Shown one piece after another: positions 42,758 through 51,248 of a stretch of DNA of 64,000 nt. Position 1 is the stretch's first letter. Every line of letters begins with the position of its first letter. The stretch spans positions 3,782,001 to 3,846,000 of the forward strand of contig NZ_JAMLFW010000001.1 in the NCBI RefSeq assembly GCF_024256385.1, given 5' to 3'. This DNA is from Anatilimnocola floriformis. Its GTDB lineage: Bacteria; Planctomycetota; Planctomycetia; Pirellulales; Pirellulaceae. The notes beneath the pieces were generated by a model. That model saw nothing but the letters and a program-made list of their open reading frames with translations. It had not been told where the DNA came from and did no database searches. The position numbers were made by a program, and so were the translations under genes.

Positions 42758-44206
42758 TTGATTCAAATCACTCGTCAACTTGCCAAAGCGCTGCGCTTGG
42801 TCATCAGGCGGACATTTAGTCGCCAAGTGAACTCGCTCAATGTCCGCACCAGCGACCAGGGCCTATTCGTGGAAGTGCTGGGCCCAAACCACGCTGTGCG
42901 CTACCACGATCCATTTCCACAGGATTCCGAACAGCTCGTGTTGCCAATGCAGGTACTGGATGATGTCCAGGGCGCAAAGGCAGAGCCGGTATTCCTAAAC
43001 ACTCGCCGCGATGGCGTCGTCGGCGCCAGTTGGCAGGAAAACGACGTTTTCCGAGATCTCGAATACGATGCGCCGGATCTCGCTTCACCAGGAGCGACAT
43101 TTCCCGACCTCCCGGCGAAATTCACCGACAATCCGCCCGAGCTGCTCACTGCGATTCGAGACGCCTACAACACAACGGACATGGAAAGCAAGCGGTACGC
43201 GCTGGGCTGCATTCAGCTCCGGCGCACCGGCGTCATCGCCGCGACCGACGGCCGGCAGATGCTCAAGCAAACAGGCTTCACGTTTGGACTCGATGAAGAT
43301 GTGCTGGTTCAGGCCACCAGGTTTTTCGCGAGTAAGGAATTGCCGGGCGGCGAGCGATTCCGCATTGGCGAGTTGCGCGATGACAAGGGAATCTCGCGAG
43401 TTGTGTTCGAGGTCGGTCCCTGGACATACTGGATCGCCACCGAACGTGAAGGCCGGTTCCCTGACATCGACCATGTCATTCCGTCGACGGACCACTGCAA
43501 AGCAACTCTGCAGTTATCGCTGGCCGACAGCAAGTTCATGCTCGACAACTTGCACCGGCTTCCCAACGGCGACACGCACCGTGAAGTGACGCTTGACTTG
43601 AACGGCAGCGTGGTCTTGCGCGCCAGCGCCGCCGGCGTACCGCGGCCGGCAGAAATGATTCTGCGGAACTCAGCCAAGCAGGGTACAGACATCAGGCTCT
43701 GCACCGACCGCGTGTTCTTAACGCGGGCCGCTCGGCTCGGCTTTAGCGAGATCCACTTCCCCGATAGCCAATCGCCGGCGATCGCCCGCGATGCGTCCCG
43801 CACGTTTGTCTGGATGCTCCTCGATCCAAAAGAAGCGATCAAACCAACCGAATCGTGCGTGCGAATCGAATCACCGCTCGACATCGGTCACCGTAACAGT
43901 TCCATCCCGATACGCCGACAGGAGATTCCCGTGAATCGAATCACCAGTGCTTCTACACCTGGCGATACCTCCCGCCAGCCCGATGCGGTAACAACCCCGG
44001 CAGCGGCCGAGGCCGCGCCGCGTCGCAAACGAACCGGAAGCAAACCCGCCAGCTCGCTCGACCAGGCCGTCGCTCTTCGCGAACAATTGCGCACGGCGCT
44101 CGGAAACAGCAAGGAACTGATCCGCTGCCTGAAAGCTGAGAAGCGAGGCCAGAAGTCATTGAAGCTCGCGCTCGCGTCGCTCAAGCAACTGCAAACCGTC
44201 GCGTAG
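42758..44206 (+). CDS. DNA polymerase III beta (sliding-clamp)-like protein
   Basis: 482 residues from TTG 42758, chosen for GGAGG six bases upstream. The middle resembles DnaN: 'SKRYALGCIQLRRTGVIAAT' with 'DGRQMLKQ' (the A-T-D-G-R strand, about residue 160) and 'GRFPDIDHVIPSTDHCKATL' (the F-P-D-Y-x-x-V-I-P motif, about 233). 'DIRLCTDRVFLTRAARLGFS' comes later. The Ala/Pro/Arg-rich C-terminal ~100 residues have no clamp counterpart and end in helices. A clamp-like ring protein on a mobile element could serve its own replication or recruit host polymerase. No replicase gene recognised beside it. Confidence 0.65.
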   Translation: MIQITRQLAKALRLVIRRTFSRQVNSLNVRTSDQGLFVEVLGPNHAVRYHDPFPQDSEQLVLPMQVLDDVQGAKAEPVFLNTRRDGVVGASWQENDVFRDLEYDAPDLASPGATFPDLPAKFTDNPPELLTAIRDAYNTTDMESKRYALGCIQLRRTGVIAATDGRQMLKQTGFTFGLDEDVLVQATRFFASKELPGGERFRIGELRDDKGISRVVFEVGPWTYWIATEREGRFPDIDHVIPSTDHCKATLQLSLADSKFMLDNLHRLPNGDTHREVTLDLNGSVVLRASAAGVPRPAEMILRNSAKQGTDIRLCTDRVFLTRAARLGFSEIHFPDSQSPAIARDASRTFVWMLLDPKEAIKPTESCVRIESPLDIGHRNSSIPIRRQEIPVNRITSASTPGDTSRQPDAVTTPAAAEAAPRRKRTGSKPASSLDQAVALREQLRTALGNSKELIRCLKAEKRGQKSLKLALASLKQLQTVA

Positions 44207-44262
44207 CTGGCAGTGCCCAGCCGAGTCATCGAACACCATTCCATCACCAACCGGAGCGTTAC

Positions 44263-44682
44263 ATGCCACTCAAAGTAAACGTCGGCCTCAGCAAAAAGAT
44301 CGGGCTGCCCGACTACGGCAGCCTCGGTGCATCCTGCCACGTCGAGTACGAGGCCGATGCGTCGCTGCTGAACACCGACATCGAAGGCTTCCATCGGCAG
44401 GTCAAAAACGCGTTCATCGCCTGTAAGCAGGCTGTCCAGGACGAACTGCACCGCCACCAAGTCGCAGACCAAGCACCGAAACCGACCGGCGAGGTTACCA
44501 ATTGCAATGGCAATCCCGCCGGGGCAAATGACAGTGGCCACAATCGCGGCAACGGCAGCGCCACTAATCCCGCCGCCAATGGTCACTCTTCGAACGGCCG
44601 CAACAACGGCCATCGCCGTACTAGCGGCCGCAAGGCGACCGCCAGCCAGGTGCGGGCGCTCGAAGCATTCGGTAAACCGTAG
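44263..44682 (+). CDS. unknown element protein with low-complexity Asn/Gly linker
   Basis: 139 residues, GGAG seven bases before ATG. The N-terminal domain 'MPLKVNVGLSKKIGLPDYGS', 'LGASCHVEYEADASLLNTDI', 'EGFHRQVKNAFIACKQAVQD' looks well conserved and folded. Then comes a Asn/Gly/Ser/His-rich linker and 'KATASQVRALEAFGKP'. The end looks cut short: its last codons face, base for base, the 3' end of the truncated reverse transcriptase on the other strand. Function unknown. Confidence 0.6.
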   Translation: MPLKVNVGLSKKIGLPDYGSLGASCHVEYEADASLLNTDIEGFHRQVKNAFIACKQAVQDELHRHQVADQAPKPTGEVTNCNGNPAGANDSGHNRGNGSATNPAANGHSSNGRNNGHRRTSGRKATASQVRALEAFGKP

Positions 44683-45155
44683 CAGGTCTGCAGAAGCAGT
44701 CGGTCCAAGGCCACCGAGAGAGGGGAGTTGATGGCCGTCGCGATGATGTGATCCGCCGCGCCGGGCAAGCAGATCTGCCGAAACTCGTCGCGGCCGGGCT
44801 TGGGGATTCGCACGAGACGTGGCAGTTGGGGTATGTACCGGCCGTAACGAACCCGGTCAGCGAGTCCGCGCGTGATCTCGCCAACTTCGGATCTGCCGAG
44901 CGAGCGTAAGCGAACGCCGTCACGCCCCGGAGCCGGGTCCCGAGTGCTCTGCATTCCCAAGCACACGCGATAGAGTGACTCAGCACCCATTCGATGGTCA
45001 AACGAGATCATCTCGAATCGAGAATTGAGACGATCAAGTCGAAAGTCGCCAGGCTCACGTTGCTGGCGCCGCAGCCAGTTACGGTACGTGAAATCGAACC
45101 GGAATTTCACGGGACGACGGTACTGAAATCGCCCGCTGCTTACATTAAGTCGCAT
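44583..45155 (-). pseudogene. reverse transcriptase, C-terminal half lost
   Basis: Start ATG 45153-45155 lies inside the end of the upstream gene (overlap 11 bp). After a basic N-terminus, 'YRVCLGMQSTRDPAPGRDGV', 'RYIPQLPRLVRIPKPGRDEF', 'RQICLPGAADHIIATAINSP' and 'LQTCYGLP' are RT blocks 1-3 as in group II-intron-like or UG reverse transcriptases. The catalytic palm motif Y-A-D-D and everything after are gone; the frame ends antisense to the gene at 44263. Probably truncated by recombination near 44640-44690. Confidence 0.65.
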
Positions 45156-46074
45156 ATCTCGTCCCTGGCCGAGTAGCCAAAAACTGACGCAAAGCTCGGC
45201 CGATGTCAGCGATCGATGGCGAAGAGTTAGCACCGATCTGGCTGTGTTTGGTTAGCGTAAGGCGAGCACCTCCAAACAGAGCAAATAGCCAATCGCGCTC
45301 CCACGGGGAGAACCAATCATCCTGGCGGCAGATGCCAATCAAGCGTGCATTGGGAGCGTGCTCGATGAGAAGGCGTCCTCGGTCGCTAAACCCATGGCGG
45401 GCGTCGGTGAAGATGACGAAGTCGCGTTGCTCAATGTCCTGGGACGCGTGCCCCGACGCGCAGGTGCCGACTACACGTTGAAGTACATCCGGCAAGAGTC
45501 CGCCGCGGAGGTAGCAAGACGCGTATGCTTGCTTGCGGAGTGAGCTATCGATCGCCGAACATTCCGCCTGATTCTCGGACACTATGGCGATGCTCGACTT
45601 CGGAAACGACCGAACCACCCATTCGACGATCTGGCAAGGTGATGGGGCACCGGGGCCGCGGTTCAGCATGAACTGCCAGTTCCCCTGAATGCACTTGATT
45701 ACTCCTGGAAGCCAGGTTGGCGCTCGATTCGTCGGAACCTGGACAGGTTGAGGCAGCGGTGGAAGCCGAATGAGCGAACGGCAAACCGTAGCTGGAACAC
45801 GTGCGTTGGCCAGTAGCACCACCGCAGCCGCGATTAGTGCTCTCGGGATGGCGCAAACCTGGAGTGCTCCGTCTTTCTCCGAGTCGAAAGACAGCAATTG
45901 CCTTTCTGTTCGGATTGTCGTTGCAGAACCTTCATTGCCGCTAAGTGAGCGTCGAAGGGTACGGAGTGGATCAAGCTCCCGGGGCCAAGGGCGTACGAAG
46001 AACGCTCGAAGCTCTGTGCGGTTTGTAAATAATTCGACCGGTGGCGACTTACGTCGTCGAGAGGGATTGGGCAT
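45145..46074 (-). CDS. unknown P-loop/helicase-like protein coupled to the RT gene
   Basis: 309 residues, ATG 46072-46074. 'LPGVIKCIQGNWQFMLNRGP', 'IVEWVVRSFPKSSIAIVSEN', 'FVIFTDARHGFSDRGRLLIE' and 'NARLIGICRQDDWFSPWERD' have the strand-helix rhythm of a helicase second domain or P-loop-like fold. No Walker A is evident, so I do not name it. Its stop overlaps the RT start, which argues for joint function with the reverse transcriptase. Intact frame. Confidence 0.5.
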   Translation of the reverse strand: MPNPSRRRKSPPVELFTNRTELRAFFVRPWPRELDPLRTLRRSLSGNEGSATTIRTERQLLSFDSEKDGALQVCAIPRALIAAAVVLLANARVPATVCRSLIRLPPLPQPVQVPTNRAPTWLPGVIKCIQGNWQFMLNRGPGAPSPCQIVEWVVRSFPKSSIAIVSENQAECSAIDSSLRKQAYASCYLRGGLLPDVLQRVVGTCASGHASQDIEQRDFVIFTDARHGFSDRGRLLIEHAPNARLIGICRQDDWFSPWERDWLFALFGGARLTLTKHSQIGANSSPSIADIGRALRQFLATRPGTRYAT

Positions 46075-46109
46075 TTTCGATTTCTAATTATTCGAGGATG
46101 GACGGTCTG

Positions 46110-46448
46110 CTACAGGTTCGCGCCGCGACCAGCACCGATTAGTCGGTGCAGTTCCTCACGATGGATCAGCAACCGGCCACGTTCGCCGGTGTCGACTATG
46201 CGTGATGCTTTGAGTCGTCCGTCGCTGATCCAACGACGAACGGTATACGCCGACCGACCGGTCATTTCGGCCACTTCGGCAACAGTGAGGTGCTCTTTGC
46301 TATGGCCTGTGACGAGTTCATGGATTTCGTCGAGGCGCGTGGCCAACTTCGTCATGTTGGTTTGAAAATGTGCGAACAACTGCTCGATGGTTAGGTTGCT
46401 AGGGGCTGCTGTCGTGGCTGGCGAGCGAAATGGGGAACTACGGGACAT
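46110..46448 (-). CDS. excisionase-type helix-turn-helix protein
   Basis: 112 residues from ATG 46446-46448 (upstream in-frame sequence is not protein-like). 'TIEQLFAHFQTNMTKLATRL' with 'DEIHELVTGHSKE' is a helical N-terminus. 'LTVAEVAEMTGRSAYTVRRW' then 'ISDGRLKASRIVDTGERGRL' and 'LIHREELHRLIG' is the HTH_17 fold with recognition helix and wing. Lies 35 bp upstream of the P-loop-like gene on the same strand, so it may regulate or form part of that unit. Confidence 0.75.
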   Translation of the reverse strand: MSRSSPFRSPATTAAPSNLTIEQLFAHFQTNMTKLATRLDEIHELVTGHSKEHLTVAEVAEMTGRSAYTVRRWISDGRLKASRIVDTGERGRLLIHREELHRLIGAGRGANL

Positions 46449-46722
46449 TGGGGCGAATACTCCAGAGTTGGGAATGAATACGCAACTCGAAGCGACCGAA
46501 GCGGTCGAGAACAGCAGGCCGGTTGCTAAGCGCAGAACCGTTGCGGGCGACGTAGAGTCGCTCCGATGAAGATGAGGCCAATTGCGATTTAGATATGGCG
46601 AGTAGGCAGTAATTAGAAATGCCAAAGTGCCAGAGATCAAGCTGCGACCATTAGCCTCCGCGGTCACCGTTCTCAACGAGCGGCTCCAACTTGAACTGCC
46701 GGCATCTTACAAACGTGTCGTG

Positions 46723-48513
46723 CTATGTCAAGCACTTATGTTGGTAGTTCGTGATGCTTACCAGGACCGGAGTGCAAAGGAGTTCCTCAATCGCTCGTTG
46801 CGCGATTTCTTGTACTTCTTCCTCACCGGCACACGCAGGGGGCAATGCAATTAGCGACTGGCTTGGCGACGCGGCTAATAGCTCAATGCCATTGAGGCCC
46901 AGTTTGGTCCAGACAGCTTTGCGGACATCATCCGCAAGGTCCAAATGACCGACGGTTTCTGGCGACCAGAATGCAGTAGCTCGCTTCCGAAGATTCGAAG
47001 CGACCGATCGTGACTGCGCTTGTTTGAGCTCCGGAGCGACCTCGCAGACAATTTGAATCAGTTCTGTAACCTTTTGTGCGTTAAGTCCGTTGATCCCCAA
47101 CGTGTTGCAGCGCCGAATGATGTCGGGCTCCTTTACTCCGAGAGTCAGACAATCCAGCAACGCCTCGGAAAATCGATTCAGATCTGTTCCTTGACGCAAA
47201 CGAGCGGGAAAGCGGCATCCTGATGTTTCGATCGCTTCACTGATTACATCCGTAGGCTGGCGACCATTCAGGTACCAATCTCGAAGTCGGCTCTGCCCAT
47301 GCTGTAAGAACCGGCATTCAGCGAAGCAACGCCACGCCAATTCAGGAAATTCGAGAATAAATGCTGTTCGTTCAGGAATACGAAGCAGTCCTCGCGAGAT
47401 CAATTCGTCCCACACGAGCCAGTTTCGGAGCGGATTGACCCGCGGCAACTGTGTCGCGGAAAAGTGCGTTCCGGAATTGCGACTTGATGAGTTGTTCCTT
47501 TCGTCCTTTCTCGCGAGACGTAGTAATTCGGCGACAGTCTCCAGTTCGATCCAGGCGGCTACGTCATCGTCGTACGGTTTCAAGTCAAGCCAAAATCTGC
47601 AGTCATCAGGAACCTGGCGGTGGTCGTCGCTCAAAGTCTCGATCTTCCAGCCACCCCTACCGGCGAAATTGCGTTTCCTCATCAACTTTGAGAACTGGTC
47701 CTGGTTCACCTTCACATATCCGTTAGAGTTGAGCGCGACTCGGTTATCATCGATGGTAAAGGCCGATGAAAAGCTCTTCGCGGACGCCAGCCGGCAGCGT
47801 AATCCTTCGAGCTCGAATTCCCAGCGCTCTGTATGCTGGGCAATCCGTTCCTGATCCAGCGACAGGGCGCGCGAACAGCAATTTACCGCCAGACAGCTCC
47901 CCACCTGAAGCGAAATGCCCAACATCGCGGCGTGGCGTTTTATGCTTCGGCCGGGCCACGTTGGAACTGATTCTGCCCGGACTTCCAAAGCAGCAAATTG
48001 GCTGAGCATACTCTCCAGCACATCGCGAGCGTCATTTACAGCCGTGCCAATGGGACACGAGCTTTCGGCGGCGGCTACGATGCAATCGTTGATTTGCTGA
48101 AGTGAATCGAAGCCGAGAATTTTATCGGCCGTTGGCGGTTCATGTTGAAAGGATACTTCGGTCGCCAATTGCACAAGTGTGTTCAAAAGCCTGAGGTCGA
48201 TGAGCCGGCATTCCGCGGCGATCTGAAAGAAATTCTGGCGAATGGCGTGCTGCAGCAATTCCCCGGCCGTCGCTGCCGTAACGAGACTGCAGAGTTGGGC
48301 TGCATCGGTTGATACAATCCTTCGCGATCCTAAGGAGTGAAAAAAATGAAAAACATTCGCCGCATCAACAAAGCAGAAGGCCTGTTGACTCGCCACCGCC
48401 AATAACTTCAACGACAACTTGTGCTCGGCGGTTTCTGACGTGATCGGCAACACGGCGATCGTTTCGCCGCGCAATTGGCAATTAGGCCAAAACAGGCTGC
48501 TGTTATCCATCAT
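46723..48513 (-). CDS. large unknown protein next to the integrase
   Basis: 596 residues, ATG 48511-48513, 26 bp after the integrase stop, so one operon with it. 'KLSLKLLAVASQQAFCFVDA' and 'NVFHFFHSLGSRRIVSTDAA' near the start recall a DnaQ-like exonuclease strand order but lack clear catalytic acids. 'EVRAESVPTWPGRSIKRHAA' and 'ADDVRKAVWTKLGLNGIELL' come later. Many Cys and Trp. The overall length and place fit a replication or processing enzyme of the element; family not recognised. Confidence 0.6.
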   Translation of the reverse strand: MMDNSSLFWPNCQLRGETIAVLPITSETAEHKLSLKLLAVASQQAFCFVDAANVFHFFHSLGSRRIVSTDAAQLCSLVTAATAGELLQHAIRQNFFQIAAECRLIDLRLLNTLVQLATEVSFQHEPPTADKILGFDSLQQINDCIVAAAESSCPIGTAVNDARDVLESMLSQFAALEVRAESVPTWPGRSIKRHAAMLGISLQVGSCLAVNCCSRALSLDQERIAQHTERWEFELEGLRCRLASAKSFSSAFTIDDNRVALNSNGYVKVNQDQFSKLMRKRNFAGRGGWKIETLSDDHRQVPDDCRFWLDLKPYDDDVAAWIELETVAELLRLARKDERNNSSSRNSGTHFSATQLPRVNPLRNWLVWDELISRGLLRIPERTAFILEFPELAWRCFAECRFLQHGQSRLRDWYLNGRQPTDVISEAIETSGCRFPARLRQGTDLNRFSEALLDCLTLGVKEPDIIRRCNTLGINGLNAQKVTELIQIVCEVAPELKQAQSRSVASNLRKRATAFWSPETVGHLDLADDVRKAVWTKLGLNGIELLAASPSQSLIALPPACAGEEEVQEIAQRAIEELLCTPVLVSITNYQHKCLT

Positions 48514-48539
48514 CGTCGAATGCCTTTTAGTAGAATTGC

Positions 48540-49793
48540 TCAGCTCTCAGGGGAGATAGCATACGAAATCGCGCGAATCGCCTCCGCCTTGCGGGACGGG
48601 AAAAGGTGGCGATACCGCTTCCGCATTTCTTCCGTCGTGTGACCCATGAACTCGTCGATGATACGCTGGTCTACGCCAAGCGAAGCCAGGTTGGACGCGA
48701 AGCTATGACGATACGAGTGAAATCCAATCTTGAACCAGCTCTTCTTAACGTCGAGGCACCATTCGGTGCGACGCATGGGTTGCCAAAAGCGGTTGTTGGC
48801 TTTGTCCGAAGAGAGTGGCTCTGTCGTGCCCTCTGTGCACAGCACATATTGCCCAAGCGGGTGAGCGGCGCGCCAGTTCTCCAAAAGTTCCTTCAACTCT
48901 GGGTGAATGTCGATCCGTCGCGTCACTTCCCGCCGGGACCGGCTTTGTTTGCGACTATGAGCAGTCAGGACGCCTGCCTCCAGGTCGACATCAACCCACT
49001 TCAGACGCAAGATTTCGCCGCGGCGGATGCCGGTGTAGGCGGGAATCGCGTGCAGCATTAATGAGGTCTCGAACTCTGCGCGCCGGCGCACAAGATCCAG
49101 CAAGCCTGCGATTTCAGTTGGATTGAGATAGAGGCACTCCCAGAGGTCCAATTTGCCCGCTTCGTCGAGGCCGCCGCGGGTGAGAATGCCTTCGATCTCG
49201 GCCTTGGTGCGGAAGGGGAATCGGTCGTAGCCGAAGGAAATCTTGTCGATGTTCAACATCGGCGAAAGTAGCAAGAGTTTCCGCTTCTTCACGACGTACT
49301 TGTAGAACTGGACGAGGGTGATTCGCTGCTTATTGACCGTATTCGGGTCGAGATTTGCCAGTTGTCGGTTAATGAACCTCTGGATGTCCTGGTCGGCGAT
49401 CGAGGTGATCGGTTCTTTCGCCCGAGACTTCAGGAACTCCGAGAAGTGCTTTAGATGGGTTCGCTGCGAACCGGAGTAGGACGGAGCTGCGACGTGCTCG
49501 ATGTGGGCTAGGTAGTCGTCCTTCAGTTCAGTAAACGAAGGAACCGCCAGCTGCTCGGCGGCCGCGGGCGCCCGCGGCAACAGAGTGCCGCCGCTAACGA
49601 TGAAGTCGCCCAGGTCGACGTCGGGGCGAATCGGCAGCTGGCCGGTCCGGATCCGGTAGATCGTCTGCTCGACAATCGCCCGTGCACAGTCGGCATCGGA
49701 CTGATTCTGCGTCTTGAGCGTACGCTTGAACTCGAAGCCCTGGAATCGAAAGCGGATATGAATGGAATCTGCGCGGCGAAACAAACTGGCCAT
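48540..49793 (-). CDS. tyrosine recombinase (integrase)
   Basis: 417 residues from ATG 49791-49793; the frame is open to 49922 but the added part crosses the likely promoter. N-terminal arm-binding part ('RFQGFEFKRTLKTQNQSDAD'), SAM-like core-binding domain ('PSFTELKDDYLAHIEH', 'QDIQRFINRQLANLDPNTVN'). Catalytic domain: Arg I in 'PAYTGIRRGEILRLKWVDVD', Arg II box 'GFHSYRHSFASNLASLGVDQ', 'FMGHTTEEMRKRYRHLFPS' with the nucleophile Tyr. All five key residues are visible. It lies next to a tRNA-Leu 3' fragment, as integrases of tRNA-targeting islands do. Confidence 0.92.
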   Translation of the reverse strand: MASLFRRADSIHIRFRFQGFEFKRTLKTQNQSDADCARAIVEQTIYRIRTGQLPIRPDVDLGDFIVSGGTLLPRAPAAAEQLAVPSFTELKDDYLAHIEHVAAPSYSGSQRTHLKHFSEFLKSRAKEPITSIADQDIQRFINRQLANLDPNTVNKQRITLVQFYKYVVKKRKLLLLSPMLNIDKISFGYDRFPFRTKAEIEGILTRGGLDEAGKLDLWECLYLNPTEIAGLLDLVRRRAEFETSLMLHAIPAYTGIRRGEILRLKWVDVDLEAGVLTAHSRKQSRSRREVTRRIDIHPELKELLENWRAAHPLGQYVLCTEGTTEPLSSDKANNRFWQPMRRTEWCLDVKKSWFKIGFHSYRHSFASNLASLGVDQRIIDEFMGHTTEEMRKRYRHLFPSRKAEAIRAISYAISPES

Positions 49794-49979
49794 GGTCGCG
49801 GTCCGTGTGGCAATGACACTTGGTTGATGCGACTCACCAGGAACCATTCCTGGCGAGTGCCACACGATGCGATACGTTTGCCCGGTGCGCCCATATTGCG
49901 CCCACCAGACTATCGGCGACATATTATAGAAGGCTTTGGTCAGTCAAGCCGTCGCCGCAAGTCATTGTCGAGAAAGAAG

Positions 49980-50036
49980 TACCAGAGGCCGGACTTGAAC
50001 CGGCACGCCCTTGCGGGCACAGGATTTTGAATCCAG
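49980..50036 (-). other. 3' half of a tRNA-Leu(CAA) gene, probable attachment site
   Basis: Minus strand: anticodon loop TTCAAAA in GGATTCAAAATCC, variable arm GTGCCCGCAAGGGCG, T-arm GCCGGTTCAAGTCCGGC, acceptor strand CTCTGGT plus A (plus 49980). Upstream sequence has no D-ar m or 5' acceptor strand, so it is not a working tRNA. Such a fragment is the crossover copy left by an integrase that targets a tRNA 3' end. The integrase gene starts ~190 bp to its left. Confidence 0.75.
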
Positions 50037-50226
50037 CTGCTCTGACACTTCAAATACCAGTCATTTTCCCAAAAATACCCTGTTTTTGCAGCGATTTCGG
50101 CTGTTTCTGTCCGATGTGACGTTGTGCTCACATTGTACTAGAATTGGGCTTGCAGGGCCAATATTGCCCCCGATTTGCCCCCGATTTTGCTCCGGGTCTG
50201 CTGACCACCAATGCCCAATCGATCAT

Positions 50227-50249
50227 GCCTCGGCCGATGTGACCGAGGC
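50227..50249 (-). terminator. hairpin at the end of the gene at 50279
   Basis: GCCTCGG (50227-50233) pairs with CCGAGGC (50243-50249). The loop contains CGATGTGA, giving the same core CGATGTGACCGA as the palindrome at 6586. Probable terminator for the minus-strand gene cluster 53.5-50.3 kb. Confidence 0.5.
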
Positions 50250-50278
50250 AGATTCAGTTGTTAAACGCTGCCGTCAGT

Positions 50279-51181
50279 TCATTTGCTGCGAAGGCGGGAC
50301 AAAAAATGCGCCTTGGTGACGGTGGCTGTCGTTCTGATAATCGCATCGCTGGCGCTAAGGTCAATGGGAACGTACAAAGTTGCTTCTTCGCGGCGCACGA
50401 GAATGTCTCCTACGGCGACTGCACGTAAAAGCCAGACGGCGGTCTCTTCGTCGCTGCAGTTCATGCCAACCCAACCGGGCGATTCGGCAATCCGAGTTAC
50501 CATTCCGGTTGATTCTTCGATACACCGTTGAAGCGAGGCCGCTGCTTGCTGGTATTGCTCGCATTTGGCTAAGATCTCGTGCGGAAGCGGTGGGCCGACG
50601 AGCGCTGGTGCCGCACCCATCGGCTGTTGCTCGGGCTCTAAGTGATCGAAAAGATAGTGGCAGGTCTTGGCGACGGAAACTACAACGTTCTTGATTTCCT
50701 TTTCGACGCGGAAATTCGGCCCGGCGGGCACGTACAGGATTGCACCGTCGTGCCTCGCAATGACATTCTCCGCGACGATAGCGCGCACCAACCAAGCCGC
50801 TGTCGCTTCCAACTTGCATTGCAGCGTGATCCAGCCTGGCTGCTTCGCCGGAATCAGCGGCAGGTTGACACACAGTTTGAGGGCTCGGCTAAGTTCAGCA
50901 ACGACTTGCTCATATTGCTGCGGAGAAGCCTCTATTTCCTCAGCAGTGACTGGCCCCAGCAATCGACCTCGGTGTGGCGGGCCACCGGCGAGCGCCAGGT
51001 GGCAAAACGTCGTCCAGATTTCGCCCCATACGACCTTTCCGTCATTATCGTACCGCAGCGTTGCTGACCCCATCGAAGTTGGAGACACATCCTCAAAGCA
51101 ACCGCTGTACCGCGGCGGCAAGAGGGCGTTGATGCGATCTTCGAGGCTTCTGAGTTCATCGGCGGGAGAAATGTTGTCCAT
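50279..51181 (-). CDS. conserved-looking hypothetical protein, duplicated domain
   Basis: 300 residues from ATG 51179-51181. An in-frame ATG at 51254-51256 overlapping the DUF4198 stop is possible through coupling, but the extra 25 residues look unlike the rest. 'INALLPPRYSGCFEDVSPTS', 'TFCHLALAGGPPHRGRLLGP', then two similar halves each with '(W)-(I/V)-x-(L/M)-x-C-(K/S)-x-E-x-TA-x-WL-(V/L)-RA' and '(A/R)-x-E-(G/A)-x-LYVP'. This is an internal repeat. Function unknown; operon with DUF4198. Confidence 0.65.
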   Translation of the reverse strand: MDNISPADELRSLEDRINALLPPRYSGCFEDVSPTSMGSATLRYDNDGKVVWGEIWTTFCHLALAGGPPHRGRLLGPVTAEEIEASPQQYEQVVAELSRALKLCVNLPLIPAKQPGWITLQCKLEATAAWLVRAIVAENVIARHDGAILYVPAGPNFRVEKEIKNVVVSVAKTCHYLFDHLEPEQQPMGAAPALVGPPLPHEILAKCEQYQQAAASLQRCIEESTGMVTRIAESPGWVGMNCSDEETAVWLLRAVAVGDILVRREEATLYVPIDLSASDAIIRTTATVTKAHFLSRLRSK

Positions 51182-51248
51182 TGGAAAGAGCAAGCCATTC
51201 TGCAGCAAAAAGATCCACTGGACTGACACGAACGATGAGTGAAAGGAA

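Noticed and set aside
43888-44613. 241-residue minus-strand open frame over the clamp-like gene
   Set aside because: Antisense to supported genes; hydrophobic look comes from reversed Ala/Gly codons.
49980-50060. A complete tRNA-Leu gene
   Set aside because: No D-arm and no strand complementary to the acceptor CTCTGGT upstream of the anticodon arm.
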